Origin: an uncultured Selenomonadales bacterium
GTDB taxonomy: Bacteria; Bacillota; Negativicutes; Selenomonadales; Selenomonadaceae
Length of the DNA stretch: 64,000 nucleotides
NCBI GenBank assembly: GCA_946183785.1
Contig: CAMHCS010000006.1
Coordinates: 1-64,000, forward strand
Direction of reading: 5' to 3'
Part shown: piece after piece, positions 1 through 9,635 of the stretch
Numbering within the stretch: position 1 is the first letter of the stretch
Layout of the letters: each line of letters starts with the position of its first letter
Made by a program: the position numbers and the translations under genes
Notes under the pieces: model-generated
Seen by the model: only the letters and a program-made list of their open reading frames with translations
Database searches by the model: none
Told to the model about the DNA's origin: nothing

Positions 1-52
1 GCGGAAAAAGACCCGGCAGAGGCGCGGAGGGACTTATTCAGTGGTTCCTTAA
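1..52. mobile_element. 3' fragment of the 160-bp palindromic MITE-like element
   Basis: The first 52 bases match the right end of the element at 144..303 (gaaaaagaccc, then gacttattcagtg, then a TTCC end followed by TTAA), with several substitutions. The left part lies outside the window, so whether the copy is complete is unknown. It is more diverged than the three internal full copies. Confidence 0.7.
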
Positions 53-69
53 ATCTTTACTGTGATTTA

Positions 70-123
70 TGATACGTCAGACGTGCCGGAGGCGCGGCTG
101 CAGCCTGCGAAGCAGGCGTATCT
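70..123. repeat. Three-way-junction palindromic repeat, copy 1
   Basis: The segment folds as an outer stem GATACG/CGTATC with two hairpin arms: GTGCC-GGA-GGCGC and GCCTGC-GAA-GCAGGC. The copy at 52672..52725 has the same length and layout but different paired bases in all three stems, so the pairing is preserved while sequence changes. It is intergenic, next to the MITE at 144. Function is unknown; it could be a structured RNA or a DNA-level palindromic repeat. With the flanking MITE copies it accounts for the gene-free stretch 1..340. Confidence 0.6.
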
Positions 124-143
124 CAGTTCAAAATTTCATTTAA

Positions 144-303
144 GGAAGCACTGATTAAGTCAAGTCGTGGCCCTGTCGAGGGATTTTTTCGTCAGGCAAG
201 GAAAAGTGCTCGAAGTCGTAGCAGAGCTACGTCGAGAGCACTTTGACGCAGCATGACGGAAAAAGACCCGTCAGGGGCGCGGCGGGACTTATTCAGTGCT
301 TCC
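144..303. mobile_element. 160-bp palindromic MITE-like element, copy A
   Basis: This element starts GGAAGCACTGATTAAGTC and ends with the near-perfect inverse GACTTATTCAGTGCTTCC. The two 80-bp halves pair along most of their length, so the whole element is one long imperfect hairpin. It is flanked on both sides by TTAA (140-143 and 304-307), consistent with a 4-bp target duplication. Nearly identical copies lie at 15612 and 19471. It has no coding capacity, so it would depend on a transposase elsewhere. Confidence 0.8.
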
Positions 304-340
304 TTAAAAATTTGGCTAAAATTTGGGCCTGAGATTAGTA

Positions 341-823
341 TCAATCGTCCGCAAACGGGTAATCCGCGCCGTACCAGCCGGGCTTTCCTGCGACAGAGTA
401 AATCAGGCCTTTCGCGGCAAGGCCGTCAATATGCGCCGCAACGACTTCCGATCCTTCCTCGGTCATGATCGAGAGGAGCCCCATCGCGCCGCCGGACAAA
501 TCCGTCTGCCCATAGCCGCGCACATACTCAAAAATCACGCGATCCACCATGTCCGACAAATATTTTTCCTCAAATTGTTCCTCGGTCATCGCAGCGGCTT
601 CCGCCATCACGCGCTTCGTCCCGTCGCCATATACCTGCTTTGCCTGTTCCGCCTGCTCCGCCGTTTCCGGCAGGGCGCCCGACGACCAGGCCGCTATGAT
701 TTTCTCCCGGCAAGCCGAGCAAACCGCAAACGCCGCCGCACCGTCGTCCCGGGCGACCACCTGCACTCGGTCGTTACCCCCGCAGAACAGGCACGCGCAG
801 CCTTCCGTCTCCCTGAATCTCAT
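341..823 (-). CDS. Hypothetical protein with an N-terminal Cys-pair zinc-ribbon-like motif
   Basis: This is a 160-aa protein of unrecognised family. Residues 9-38 contain CACLFC and CSAC, two closely spaced Cys pairs that could bind one zinc. The rest is Ala/Glu-rich, predicted helical and soluble, with no signal peptide or membrane segment. It lies downstream of the dehydratase/activase gene (about 120 bp away) on the same strand and could be its last operon member. A MITE copy sits 37 bp beyond the stop. Coding is supported by length, codon use like the neighbours and absence of a competing ORF of better quality. No function is assigned. Confidence 0.6.
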   Translation of the reverse strand: MRFRETEGCACLFCGGNDRVQVVARDDGAAAFAVCSACREKIIAAWSSGALPETAEQAEQAKQVYGDGTKRVMAEAAAMTEEQFEEKYLSDMVDRVIFEYVRGYGQTDLSGGAMGLLSIMTEEGSEVVAAHIDGLAAKGLIYSVAGKPGWYGADYPFADD

Positions 824-944
824 TTCATTTCACCTCAATATGAAATATCATACACCATTCCGCCGTCGAAGAAAATATATGCAAGAAAAAAAGCGACGCA
901 TGGAATATATCCCTGCACCGCCTTTCTTTCCTACGATATTAGAT

Positions 945-3900
945 TCATCCTGCGTGATATGCTTCGCTTTCGTTGTCCGGCGCTTTTTCCCGTGCGACGG
1001 AAAGCATCAGCTTGATCCGGTTGACCTGGTTGACCTCGCTGGCGCCGGCGTCGCAGTCGAGCGCAATAATATTGCTGTCCGGATAACGCTTCCGGAGAGC
1101 GTGCATGACGCCCTTGCCCGTGATGTGATTCGGCAGGCAGCCGAAGGGCTGCAGGCAGACAATGTTCGGCACGCCGCGCTCAGCCAGTTCCATCATTTCC
1201 CCGGTCAGGAACCACCCCTCGCCCGCCATATTGCCAAGCGAGACCTGTTGGCTCGCCAGCGCAGCCAATTCCTTGATGGTGGACGGCGGCTCGAAGCGGC
1301 GGCTCTTTTTCAGCGCGTCCGCCATCGGGTGTCGGAAAAATTCCAGCATTTGGATTGAAAATTCCGCTTTCCAGCGGTCGACGCGCCCGCCCGCCAGGAG
1401 CCTGCGTTTTACGATATCGTCGAAAGCCATATACTCCATGAAGTTCAAAAGATCCGGCATTACGACTTCCGCGCCTTCATCGAACAAGAGCTCTTCCAGG
1501 TGATTGTTTGCCAACGGATGATATTTTACGAGGATTTCGCCGACAACGCCGACTTTCGGCTTCCAAAGCGTCTCGTCGACGGGCAGGATATCAAAATCGT
1601 GAACGATCTGCCTCAGATTCCGCCGATACTTGAAATAACTGCCGTCGGAAAGCTCCTCCTTTACGCGCGCCATCCACTTTTCGTAAAGGCGCTCCGTCGA
1701 GCCCAGCGCAATCTCATACGGCTTAACGCGGTTTTTCACACGCATCAAAAGATCGCCGTAGACGACGGCTTTGACGATATCCGTATAACAACTCCGGGTC
1801 ATGACGAAATCGTCCGTCTCGCTCTCACGTCCCATGAAAGCGAAGGCGGGAACCTGCCCATACCCGGCGTCCTTCAGCGCCGCCCGCATAAGATTCAAAT
1901 AGTTCGTCGCGCGGCACGCGCCGCAAGTCTGGAACAGCATGATTGCCGTCCTGTCCGGATCGCAGGCGCCGGACCGAAGCACGGAAAGCATTTGCCCGAT
2001 GACGACGATAGCCGGATAGCACATGTCGTTGTTTACATACCGAAGGCCGACGTCGATTGCACTTCGATCCATCGTTTTCGGAATCACAAGGCGATAGCCG
2101 TGTGCCCGGAACACCGATTCCAAAAGCTCGAAATGAATCGGCGACATTTGCGGCGCAAGGATCGTATACGTCTCCTTGCATGCCTTCGTAAAATGAGGTC
2201 GTTCTTTCCGCTGCATCGGCTCGTAGGGCATGTTCTCCCTGCGGGCGAGCGCCGCCATCAGCGAGCGAACGCGTATGCGAGCCGCGCCGAGGTTCGACAC
2301 CTCGTCCAGTTTTATCATCGTGTAAAGGCGATGATGCGCCTCAAGAATTTCCTTGACCTGCCCCGTCGTAATCGCGTCCAGCCCGCAGCCAAAGGAACTG
2401 AGCTGAATCAGCGCGATATTGTCATGGCTTGCTGCAAAGCTGGCGGCATGGTAAAGCCGCGCATGGTAACTCCACTGATTGACGATGCCCAATGTGTCGT
2501 CGCCTTCCACCGGAAGACGATAGACCATATCCTCCGAAAGCACTGGAAGCCCATAGGATTGAATCATCTCCGGAATGCCATGGTTGATTTCCGGGTCGAT
2601 ATGATAAGGACGCCCTGCCAGAAGAATCGCCGGCAAATGCTCGCGCTCGATCAATTCGAGGATTTCCTTCCCATACGCGCGCACGTCCTCTTTGTAATGC
2701 GCCAGTTCCGCGTAGGCTGCTTCTACCGCTTCGGCAATCTCGGCTTTTCCGAGCTTTTCCTCCGCCAACTCCTCGGCCAAACGCTCAATCATGCGGCTCT
2801 TGTCATGGATCGGCAGGAACGGCTGCATGAACTTGACGCCCTTTTCCTCTAAAACATCCATATTGCCGCGGATATTCTCTGCATAGGAAGCGACGACCGG
2901 GCAGCTGTAATGGTCGTCAGACGGGTGTGCCTTGTCCTCCATGTTATAGGGAATGCACGGATAGAAAATCTTGGGCACGCCCTTTTCGACAAGGTCGACG
3001 ATATGGCCGTGGACGAGCTTCGCCGGATAACAAAGCGAATCTGACGGCACCGTCTCCATGCCGCGATAATATGTACGGACGGAAGTCTTGCCCGACAGTA
3101 CGACTTCGTAGCCGAGCTTCGTAAAGAACGTGAACCAGAACGGATAATCCTCATACAGATTGAGCACACGTGGAATCCCAATCCTTCCCCGCTTCGCATC
3201 TGTAAGCGGCCGATAATAATTGAACAGCCGGTCGTATTTGTATTGGTAGATGCTCGGCACCGTTTCCGCGGAGCGCTGCTTTCCAACGCCGCGCTCACAG
3301 CGGTTGCCCGAGAAATATTTGCCTCCGTCCGAAAACGTGGATGCGGTAATCAGGCATTGATTGCCGCATCCTTTGCAGCGATAGGAATTTGTCTCCACCG
3401 AAAACGCATCCAGCGCGTCTGCGGAGAGCACCGACGATTTCTCGACGCCGCTTTCCAGCGCGAGAATCGCCGCGCCATACGCGCCCATAACGCCCGCGAT
3501 ATCAGGACGGATTACGTCGCGCTGCAAAAGCACTTCCAGCGCACGGAGCACCGCGTCGTTGTAAAAAGTGCCGCCCTGCACGACGATATGCTCGCCGAGA
3601 GTCTCCACATCGCGAAGCTGCATGACCTTGAACAGCGCGTTCTTGATGACCGATATGGCGATGCCCGCAGAAATGTCACTGACGGACGCGCCTTCCTTCT
3701 GCGCCTGCTTGACCCGGGAATTCATGAAGACCGTGCAGCGGGTGCCGAGGTCGACAGGCTCCCGTGAGTCGATAGCCTTGGCCGCGAATTCCTCGGTCGT
3801 CATCGAAAGTCCCTGAGCGAAATTCTGGATAAACGAACCGCAGCCCGCCGAGCATGCCTCGTTCAGTGTGATATTGCCGATACTTCCCCGATGTACGAAA

Positions 3901-5186
3901 AAGCATTTCATATCCTGCCCGCCGATATCGAGTACAAAGCTGACCTCAGGGCAAAATTCCTGCGCCGCGCGAAGATGGGCGAAAGTCTCCACCTCGCCGC
4001 CGTCGGCGTGAATCGCCGCCTTGACAATACCTTCGCCGTAGCCCGTCGTCATCACCGACGCGATATACTGGCCGGGTTTCATTTCCGCATAAAACGCGCG
4101 CAGCTCTCGAATCACCGCCTGGAGCGGCAGTCCTTCGTTGCTGCCGTATGCCGTGTATAAAAGCTCCTTGTCTTTTCCGATGACGGCGAGCTTCGTCGTC
4201 GTCGAGCCCGCGTCAATACCGAGGAACAGCGGGCCGCGATACTCCGAAAGCTCCCCTCTTGGCACGCGGTCTCTGTCGTGGCGTTCCCGAAAATCCTGGT
4301 ATTCCGCGGCGTCATGGAACAGCACGAACTTCGAGGAACGCGTCTGGATTGCCGCATCTTCCCTCGCGCATTCGATACTCCTGGAAAGGCGGCAGAAATC
4401 CATATCCTCGCCTTCGTCGGAAAGAGCCGCGCCCATCGCCACAAAATAACAGCCGTCTTTAACCGGCATTACCTCGTCCGGCGTCAACTTCAGCGTCTCG
4501 ATAAAACGTTTGCGAAGCTCGGACAGGAAATACAGCGGTCCGCCCAAAAAAGCGATATGTCCGCTGATCGGGCGCCCCTGCGCCAGATTGCCGATAGTCT
4601 GGTTGACCACCGCCTGAAAAATCGAGAGCGCGATGTCGGCTTTTTCCACGCCGTCGTTGATCAGCGCCTGAATATCCGTTTTTGCGAACACGCCGCAGCG
4701 GGAAGCGATGGTGTAAATCTGGCGCCCTTTCTCGGCTAACGCATTGAGTCCCAAAGCGTCCGTCGAGAGCAGCGCCGCCATGTGATCGATAAAAGAGCCG
4801 GTACCGCCGGCGCAGACGCCGTTCATGCGCTGCTCCGACGCGCCGCCGAAATAGGTGATCTTCGCGTCCTCGCCGCCGAGCTCCACAGCCGTATCCGTCT
4901 GCGGGATCAGAGACTTCACCGCCGATGCGCAAGCGATCACCTCCTGCACGAACGGAAGCCCGACCCGCTGGGCGACGCCCATGCCCGCCGACCCCGTCAG
5001 GGCAAAGGAAAAACGCCGCGAGCCAACGACGTCCCGCAGCGCCGACAAATTTTCATGCAACGCCTTGCTGATTTCCGAAAAATGGCGCGCATATTTTTTA
5101 TAAATTATTTCTTTCGCCTGATTCAGTACGACGACCTTGATCGTCGTCGAGCCGATATCTATGCCGACGCTTAAAGCAGCAGCCAA
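945..5186 (-). CDS. 2-hydroxyacyl-CoA dehydratase / activase-family fusion protein
   Basis: This 1413-aa protein belongs to the large family annotated as acyl-CoA dehydratase activase. Two ASKHA (BadF/BadG/HgdC-like) ATPase domains come first: VGIDIGSTTIK near residue 8 with CAGGTGSFID near 128, and LGIDAGSTTTK near 322 with CSAGCGSFIQ near 440. In true activases a Cys pair between domains holds a [4Fe-4S] cluster that injects an electron into the dehydratase. A CxxC-type segment (CKGCGNQC, near 605) follows, then a DUF2229-like and HgdB-like dehydratase portion with conserved Cys (for example CGACRATNY). The substrate is not known; related family members ferment amino acids via 2-hydroxyacyl-CoA. 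The start is TTG (5184-5186), with GGTGG and AGAG upstream. It is probably a monocistronic or first gene. Confidence 0.85.
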   Translation of the reverse strand: MAAALSVGIDIGSTTIKVVVLNQAKEIIYKKYARHFSEISKALHENLSALRDVVGSRRFSFALTGSAGMGVAQRVGLPFVQEVIACASAVKSLIPQTDTAVELGGEDAKITYFGGASEQRMNGVCAGGTGSFIDHMAALLSTDALGLNALAEKGRQIYTIASRCGVFAKTDIQALINDGVEKADIALSIFQAVVNQTIGNLAQGRPISGHIAFLGGPLYFLSELRKRFIETLKLTPDEVMPVKDGCYFVAMGAALSDEGEDMDFCRLSRSIECAREDAAIQTRSSKFVLFHDAAEYQDFRERHDRDRVPRGELSEYRGPLFLGIDAGSTTTKLAVIGKDKELLYTAYGSNEGLPLQAVIRELRAFYAEMKPGQYIASVMTTGYGEGIVKAAIHADGGEVETFAHLRAAQEFCPEVSFVLDIGGQDMKCFFVHRGSIGNITLNEACSAGCGSFIQNFAQGLSMTTEEFAAKAIDSREPVDLGTRCTVFMNSRVKQAQKEGASVSDISAGIAISVIKNALFKVMQLRDVETLGEHIVVQGGTFYNDAVLRALEVLLQRDVIRPDIAGVMGAYGAAILALESGVEKSSVLSADALDAFSVETNSYRCKGCGNQCLITASTFSDGGKYFSGNRCERGVGKQRSAETVPSIYQYKYDRLFNYYRPLTDAKRGRIGIPRVLNLYEDYPFWFTFFTKLGYEVVLSGKTSVRTYYRGMETVPSDSLCYPAKLVHGHIVDLVEKGVPKIFYPCIPYNMEDKAHPSDDHYSCPVVASYAENIRGNMDVLEEKGVKFMQPFLPIHDKSRMIERLAEELAEEKLGKAEIAEAVEAAYAELAHYKEDVRAYGKEILELIEREHLPAILLAGRPYHIDPEINHGIPEMIQSYGLPVLSEDMVYRLPVEGDDTLGIVNQWSYHARLYHAASFAASHDNIALIQLSSFGCGLDAITTGQVKEILEAHHRLYTMIKLDEVSNLGAARIRVRSLMAALARRENMPYEPMQRKERPHFTKACKETYTILAPQMSPIHFELLESVFRAHGYRLVIPKTMDRSAIDVGLRYVNNDMCYPAIVVIGQMLSVLRSGACDPDRTAIMLFQTCGACRATNYLNLMRAALKDAGYGQVPAFAFMGRESETDDFVMTRSCYTDIVKAVVYGDLLMRVKNRVKPYEIALGSTERLYEKWMARVKEELSDGSYFKYRRNLRQIVHDFDILPVDETLWKPKVGVVGEILVKYHPLANNHLEELLFDEGAEVVMPDLLNFMEYMAFDDIVKRRLLAGGRVDRWKAEFSIQMLEFFRHPMADALKKSRRFEPPSTIKELAALASQQVSLGNMAGEGWFLTGEMMELAERGVPNIVCLQPFGCLPNHITGKGVMHALRKRYPDSNIIALDCDAGASEVNQVNRIKLMLSVAREKAPDNESEAYHAG

Positions 5187-5314
5187 CTCTCTGCACCACC
5201 CGCGAAGAACTCATGGATTCCAAAATGAACCGTCTTCATAATTAATCTATATTATACCATATTGATACTAAACTTCAAGCTGTTTGACGCGTTTTTGCGC
5301 GGCGTCCACCATGC

Positions 5315-6121
5315 TCACACATCTTTCTCCGCCACGTACCAGGCTGCATCGTAATCCACCCGCGTCAGGCAAAGCCCGCAAGCCGGAGCGGTGGCGCTGG
5401 CCTGCTGACGATCCTTCGCCGACAGAATCGCAGAAAAATCTTCCGGGGACAACACGCCCCTGCCGACGTCCGCCAATGTGCCGACGATATTTCGAACCAT
5501 GTGGTACAAAAATCCGTCCGCCGCGAAGGTGAATGCAACTTCTCGTCCGTCGTGAAACAATTCCGCTCTCGTCATCGTGCGGACAGGCGACATTGGAGCA
5601 CCCCCGGCCGCGAGGAAGGACGAAAAATCGTGCTTTCCCAAAAGCGTTTTTAGCGCCGTTTCTATCGCCAGTCTGTCGAGAGGCTGCCGGATATGCCACG
5701 CGTAGCGGCACAAAAAAGGATTCGGCGTCTCCCCCGTCAAGATTCGATAGCGATACGTTTTTTCCTTCGCCGAGTGAAGCGCGCTGAATTCCCGGTCGGC
5801 TTCAAACGCGCGGCATACGACAATATCGGGCGGCAACAGGCTGTTTACTGCGCGGGGAATCCTTTCGACGGGAATCGTCCCGTCCGTGAAAAAATTAACG
5901 ACCTGTCCCTCCGCGTGAACGCCTGCGTCCGTCCGTCCCGCCGCCGCCAGCTCGACCGTATCGCCGAAAACCCTGGAAAAAGTTGCTTCCAGTTTATTCT
6001 GCACGGCGACGATTGGGGGCGTCTGCCGTTGAAATCCGTGATAATCAGTCCCGTCGTAAGCGACAATCAGACAGATATTCCGCGCCCGCCGCTTCATTTC
6101 CTCTTTGTGCTCGCGCTTCAT
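5315..6121 (-). CDS. truA: tRNA pseudouridine(38-40) synthase TruA
   Basis: This 268-aa protein isomerises uridines 38, 39 and 40 in the tRNA anticodon arm to pseudouridine. The catalytic-Asp motif is clear in AAAGRTDAGVHAEGQ (near 60-74), and LIVAYDGTDYHGFQRQ near the N-terminus is typical of the family. It is the last gene of the ecfA1-ecfA2-ecfT-truA run, an order common in Firmicutes; its ATG overlaps the ecfT stop by one base (TGATG). An internal ATG eight codons later with AGAGG in front is an alternative start. Confidence 0.95.
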   Translation of the reverse strand: MKREHKEEMKRRARNICLIVAYDGTDYHGFQRQTPPIVAVQNKLEATFSRVFGDTVELAAAGRTDAGVHAEGQVVNFFTDGTIPVERIPRAVNSLLPPDIVVCRAFEADREFSALHSAKEKTYRYRILTGETPNPFLCRYAWHIRQPLDRLAIETALKTLLGKHDFSSFLAAGGAPMSPVRTMTRAELFHDGREVAFTFAADGFLYHMVRNIVGTLADVGRGVLSPEDFSAILSAKDRQQASATAPACGLCLTRVDYDAAWYVAEKDV

Positions 6122-6924
6122 CAGACGCCCGCCGCCTTCATCGCGCCCATCGCTGCGAGCAGCAATGCCGTCACGCCGGCCGCTGCATAGTCGACGCCGC
6201 CGACATGAAGCTCTTTCATCCTCGTACGCCCCTCGCCGCCGCGATAGCAGCGCGCTTCCATAGCCGTCGCCAGCTCGTCCGCTCTGCGGAACGAAGATAT
6301 AAACAACGGGACGAGAATCGGCACGAGGTGACGGACGCGTTTCAAGACGTTGCCCGTCGAAAAATCCGCGCCGCGCGACTGCTGCGCTTTCACGATGGTA
6401 TCCGTTTCCTCGATCAGCGTCGGTACGAAACGAAGCGCGATCGTCATCATCATGGCAAGCTCATGGGCCGGAACGCCGACGGCCTTCAACGGGCGCAAAA
6501 GCCGTTCCATACCGTCTGTCAGCGAAAGCGGCGAGGTTGTAAAGGTCAGCAGCGACGAAAACAAAATCAACAGCGTCAGGCGAAGGCAAAGGAAGAATCC
6601 TCGGGACAAGCCTTCCTTCGTCATGTCGAAAATCCAGAAACGGAAAAACACCTCGCCCGGCGTAGCGCAAAGATGGATCAGGAACGTGAAGGCCAAAATC
6701 CACCAAAGCGGGCGCAGCGAACGGAAATACATGGACGCGGGAACGCCGGACAAAAAGATCAGCGCCAGCGCAAGTCCCGTCAGCGCCGTATAACCGCCCG
6801 GCGTGTCAAATATAAAAATCGCCGCCATCAAAACGATCAGCAGCAGGAGCTTTGCCCGGGGATCCATTCGATGCAGCACGGAAGTTCCTGGAAAAAACTG
6901 TCCGATGGTGATATCCGTCAACAT
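6121..6924 (-). CDS. ecfT: Energy-coupling factor transporter transmembrane protein EcfT
   Basis: This 267-aa membrane protein is the scaffold of an ECF-type vitamin/micronutrient importer. It joins the two ATPases to interchangeable substrate-binding S components. The sequence shows several hydrophobic segments (near 25-60, 70-90, 105-125 and at the C-terminus) and the cytoplasmic signature with SRGADF and SSFRRADELATAMEARCY, which carries the Ala-Arg-containing coupling helices. It lies between ecfA2 (7-bp overlap) and truA. No S component lies in the window, so the substrate cannot be named and this may be a shared group II module. Confidence 0.93.
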   Translation of the reverse strand: MLTDITIGQFFPGTSVLHRMDPRAKLLLLIVLMAAIFIFDTPGGYTALTGLALALIFLSGVPASMYFRSLRPLWWILAFTFLIHLCATPGEVFFRFWIFDMTKEGLSRGFFLCLRLTLLILFSSLLTFTTSPLSLTDGMERLLRPLKAVGVPAHELAMMMTIALRFVPTLIEETDTIVKAQQSRGADFSTGNVLKRVRHLVPILVPLFISSFRRADELATAMEARCYRGGEGRTRMKELHVGGVDYAAAGVTALLLAAMGAMKAAGV

Positions 6925-7787
6925 GCCGTCCCCTCCTTTTTTCGAATCGCCTTAGCGATACGCTTGGCAGCCTCCTCTGCGGTGAACGCGTCCGCCTCCA
7001 CCAAAAGGCCGTTTTGCCGGAGACGCGACAGCAATGCGACCGTAGGCGGCGCCGCCAGCCCCGCCTCCTTCATTTTCTCGTCGGCAAAAAACGCCTCCGA
7101 AGGCGGCGCGTCAATCAATATGCGTCCGTCGTGCATGAAAACGACGCGCTCCGCCATGCGGGCAATATCCTGCATATTGTGCGAGACAAAAATAATCGTT
7201 AGCTTTTTCTTTCGGTGCAGATCCGTGATTCGCCGTAAAAGCTCTTCCCTCGCCTGCGGGTCGAGCCCTGCCGTCGGCTCGTCCAGTACGAGATACTGTG
7301 GCTCAAGCGCCAAAACGCCCGCAATGGCCACGCGGCGCATCTGACCGCCGCTGAGCTTAAACGGCGTGACGTCTCTGTATGACTCATAATCGAGCTGCAC
7401 GAACTCCATCGCGGCCCGCACGCGACGCTCGATTTCATCCTCGGGGAGCTCGAGGTTTCTCGGTCCGAAGGCGATATCCGCCGCCACCGTTTCCTCGAAA
7501 AGCTGCTGCTCCGGATATTGGAACACCATGCCGACCTTGCGTCGCGCTAAAACAGCCTCTTTCTTTTTTCCCGCGAGGTTCACACCGTCAATCAGCACCT
7601 CGCCTTGCGTAGGGTGCAGCAGGCCGTTCAAATGCTGCACCAGCGTTGATTTGCCCGAGCCCGTATGCCCGGCGATCGCCGTCAGCGACCCGTCGGCAAT
7701 CGTCAACGAAACATCCCGGAGCGCCATCCGCTCGAAAGGCGTCCCCTTCATATAGGTATAGGATACGCCCTTTAACTCTATCGGCAT
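6918..7787 (-). CDS. ecfA2: Energy-coupling factor transporter ATPase EcfA2
   Basis: This 289-aa ABC ATPase of the ECF importer has Walker [11 protein letters not shown], signature [13 protein letters not shown] and Walker [13 protein letters not shown], all intact. I set the start at the ATG at 7787, which follows GGTGGTGG on the minus strand and precedes the conserved [10 protein letters not shown]; a longer reading to 7859 lacks family similarity in its first 24 residues. The gene overlaps ecfA1 by 10 bp and ecfT by 7 bp, implying translational coupling. It should form a heterodimer with EcfA1. Confidence 0.93.
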   Translation of the reverse strand: MPIELKGVSYTYMKGTPFERMALRDVSLTIADGSLTAIAGHTGSGKSTLVQHLNGLLHPTQGEVLIDGVNLAGKKKEAVLARRKVGMVFQYPEQQLFEETVAADIAFGPRNLELPEDEIERRVRAAMEFVQLDYESYRDVTPFKLSGGQMRRVAIAGVLALEPQYLVLDEPTAGLDPQAREELLRRITDLHRKKKLTIIFVSHNMQDIARMAERVVFMHDGRILIDAPPSEAFFADEKMKEAGLAAPPTVALLSRLRQNGLLVEADAFTAEEAAKRIAKAIRKKEGTAC

Positions 7788-8614
7788 AATGCCACCACCA
7801 ATTCTTCGTCGGTCACGATATCTTCCGGCAGACGAACACCTTGTTTCCGGAGCTTCCAAGCGACCTCCGCAGCCAGCGGCACGTCAAGACCGCGCTTTTT
7901 CATCGCGTCCACGCGGCTGAAAATCTCCTTCGGACTCCCGTCCTCGACGATCTTGCCTTCCTCCATCACGACGACCCGCTGAGCAGCCGCCGCTTCCTCC
8001 ATAAAATGCGTGATATAGACCACCGTAATGCCCGATTCCTGATGGAGCTGCCGTACCGTGTCGAGAACTTCCCCGCGCCCGACGGGATCAAGCATCGCCG
8101 TAGGCTCGTCCAGCACGAGGCATTTCGTATGCATTGCCAATGTTCCCGCAATCGCGATTCTCTGCTTCTGCCCGCCGGACAAAAGATGAGGCGCAAAGCC
8201 TCGAAACGACGACATACCTACTGCAGCCAGCGCCTCGTCAACACGACGGCGAATCTCATCAGACGGCACGCCAAGATTTTCCGGGCCGAAGGCCACGTCG
8301 TCCTCGACGATGGCCGCAATAATTTGATTATCGGGATTCTGGAACACCATGCCGACGTTCTGCCGGATATCCCAAAGCCGCGCCGCGTCCCGCGTATCCA
8401 TCCCCGCCACACGGCAAACGCCCGAGGTGGGTAAAAGAATCGCGTTCAGATGCTTCGCAAGCGTCGATTTCCCCGAGCCGTTCGTACCGAGCACCGCAAC
8501 GAACTCGCCTTCCTCAATCGAAAGATTCACCTGGTCCAGAGCCATGCGCCTCTCGCCGCGTTCCGACGGATAGACGAAGCTAAGCTCCTCAACTTCAATA
8601 AAAGCCAATTTCAA
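7778..8614 (-). CDS. ecfA1: Energy-coupling factor transporter ATPase EcfA1
   Basis: This 278-aa ABC ATPase is the first gene of the ecf-truA operon. Walker A is GTNGSGKST, the signature [13 protein letters not shown] and Walker [14 protein letters not shown]. The N-terminal [19 protein letters not shown] is typical of the EcfA1 type. The start appears to be TTG (8612-8614) preceded by AAAGG; no ATG fits the conserved N-terminus. Upstream lie a TATAAT box and an inverted repeat (8661..8709). Confidence 0.93.
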   Translation of the reverse strand: MKLAFIEVEELSFVYPSERGERRMALDQVNLSIEEGEFVAVLGTNGSGKSTLAKHLNAILLPTSGVCRVAGMDTRDAARLWDIRQNVGMVFQNPDNQIIAAIVEDDVAFGPENLGVPSDEIRRRVDEALAAVGMSSFRGFAPHLLSGGQKQRIAIAGTLAMHTKCLVLDEPTAMLDPVGRGEVLDTVRQLHQESGITVVYITHFMEEAAAAQRVVVMEEGKIVEDGSPKEIFSRVDAMKKRGLDVPLAAEVAWKLRKQGVRLPEDIVTDEELVVALCR

Positions 8615-8660
8615 TCAACCTTTAAGCGGATAATCCGCCGTTTTTTCGTATACGACGCTT

Positions 8661-8709
8661 ATTATACAAAAGAAAAACTGTCAACGCAATTAAAATCTAT
8701 CGTTGACAG
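8661..8709 (-). promoter_or_regulatory. Possible promoter with inverted-repeat operator for the ecf-truA operon
   Basis: On the minus strand a perfect TATAAT (8661-8666) lies about 50 bp upstream of ecfA1. The best-spaced -35 (17 bp) is only TTGCGT. A perfect 9-bp inverted repeat, CTGTCAACG...CGTTGACAG (8678-8686 and 8701-8709), overlaps the -35 region and looks like a repressor operator. The promoter call rests on the -10 box; the operator call on symmetry and position. Confidence 0.4.
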
Positions 8710-8790
8710 TTTAAGAAACCGACCTCGTGCTATTTTCACTTCCGCGCCGTTGTGCACGCGGGCGGTTATCTAATTTTACTATTTACAATT

Positions 8791-9042
8791 TTATTTCTTT
8801 CCTCTCTCAATCAATTCCAGCTTTGCCGCGCGGGGTAATCTTTTCAGCGCGCACTCGCGGCGCATGGCCTCGTTTTTGTCCCCGAATTCCTCATAATACC
8901 GAAGCTTCACCGGAAGGCGCGCGCGCGTGTATTTCGCGCCCTGCCCTGCGTTATGGGCGGCGACGCGCTTTTCGAGATCGTTGGTCCATCCGGAGTAAAG
9001 CGTGCCGTCCGCGCATTCGACGATATAGGCGTAGGCGGTCAC
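8791..9042 (-). CDS. GIY-YIG nuclease family protein (UPF0213/YhbQ type)
   Basis: This 83-aa stand-alone GIY-YIG domain protein shows [23 protein letters not shown], which carries the family's two Tyr motifs (here YIV and YSG) and the following Arg; the usual length is 80-100 aa. Members of this small group bind or nick DNA, but their cellular role is poorly defined. The start is GTG, overlapping the upstream PPIase stop by four bases (GTGA), so translation is probably coupled. Confidence 0.85.
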   Translation of the reverse strand: MTAYAYIVECADGTLYSGWTNDLEKRVAAHNAGQGAKYTRARLPVKLRYYEEFGDKNEAMRRECALKRLPRAAKLELIERGKK

Positions 9043-9635
9043 TTCTTGTCCTTCGCCTCGTCCGCCGCGAGAATCGTGATCTTCTTGATTGTCACGTCCT
9101 CATAAGGTCTGTCGCGGAACGGATCGGTCTCTACCTTGCCGATGGCCTTGACCACGTCCATGCCCTTGATTACCTTGCCGAACACCGCGTGATGACCGTC
9201 GAGCCACTCCGTCTTTGCCAGCGTAATGAAGAACTGGGACCCGCCGGTGTTCGAGCCAGCGTTCGCCATCGACAGGATGCCCTCGCCGCTGTGCCGAAGA
9301 TCCGGATGGAACTCGTCGGGAATCGTGTAGCCCGGGCCGCCGGTGCCGTCGCCCTTCGGACATCCGCCCTGGATCATGAAGCCGTCAATGACGCGATGGA
9401 AAATCAGGCCGTTGTAAAAGCCCTTTTCAACGAGCTGAATGAAATTTCCCGTGGTCTTTGGCGCCTTGTCCTCAAAGAGCTCTATGTCGAATGTTCCCTT
9501 GCTCGTCTCAAATCTTGCGATACGGTTTTCCATTTTCTTCTCTCCTCCGTTGTTCTGTCCGCCCGCCGCGCAGGCCGTGCTCAAAATCAGGAGCAGCAGC
9601 GACGCCGCGAGGCAAAAAATCTTTTTCATCTTCAT
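9039..9635 (-). CDS. Cyclophilin-type peptidyl-prolyl cis-trans isomerase, secreted (probable lipoprotein)
   Basis: This 198-aa protein has a cyclophilin domain: [43 protein letters not shown] and [14 protein letters not shown] are hallmark segments including the active-site Arg and the QFFIT core. The N-terminus [19 protein letters not shown] followed by TAC is a hydrophobic signal with a lipobox-like Cys, suggesting a membrane-anchored extracytoplasmic foldase. I start at 9635 because upstream in-frame sequence shadows the MBL gene. It overlaps the MBL gene by four bases. Confidence 0.9.
   Translation of the reverse strand: MKMKKIFCLAASLLLLILSTACAAGGQNNGGEKKMENRIARFETSKGTFDIELFEDKAPKTTGNFIQLVEKGFYNGLIFHRVIDGFMIQGGCPKGDGTGGPGYTIPDEFHPDLRHSGEGILSMANAGSNTGGSQFFITLAKTEWLDGHHAVFGKVIKGMDVVKAIGKVETDPFRDRPYEDVTIKKITILAADEAKDKK

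Noticed and set aside
144-303. CRISPR-like reading of the repeated 160-bp units
   Set aside because: The copies are kilobases apart, each is a full palindrome with target duplications, and there are no spacer-repeat arrays or cas genes in the window.
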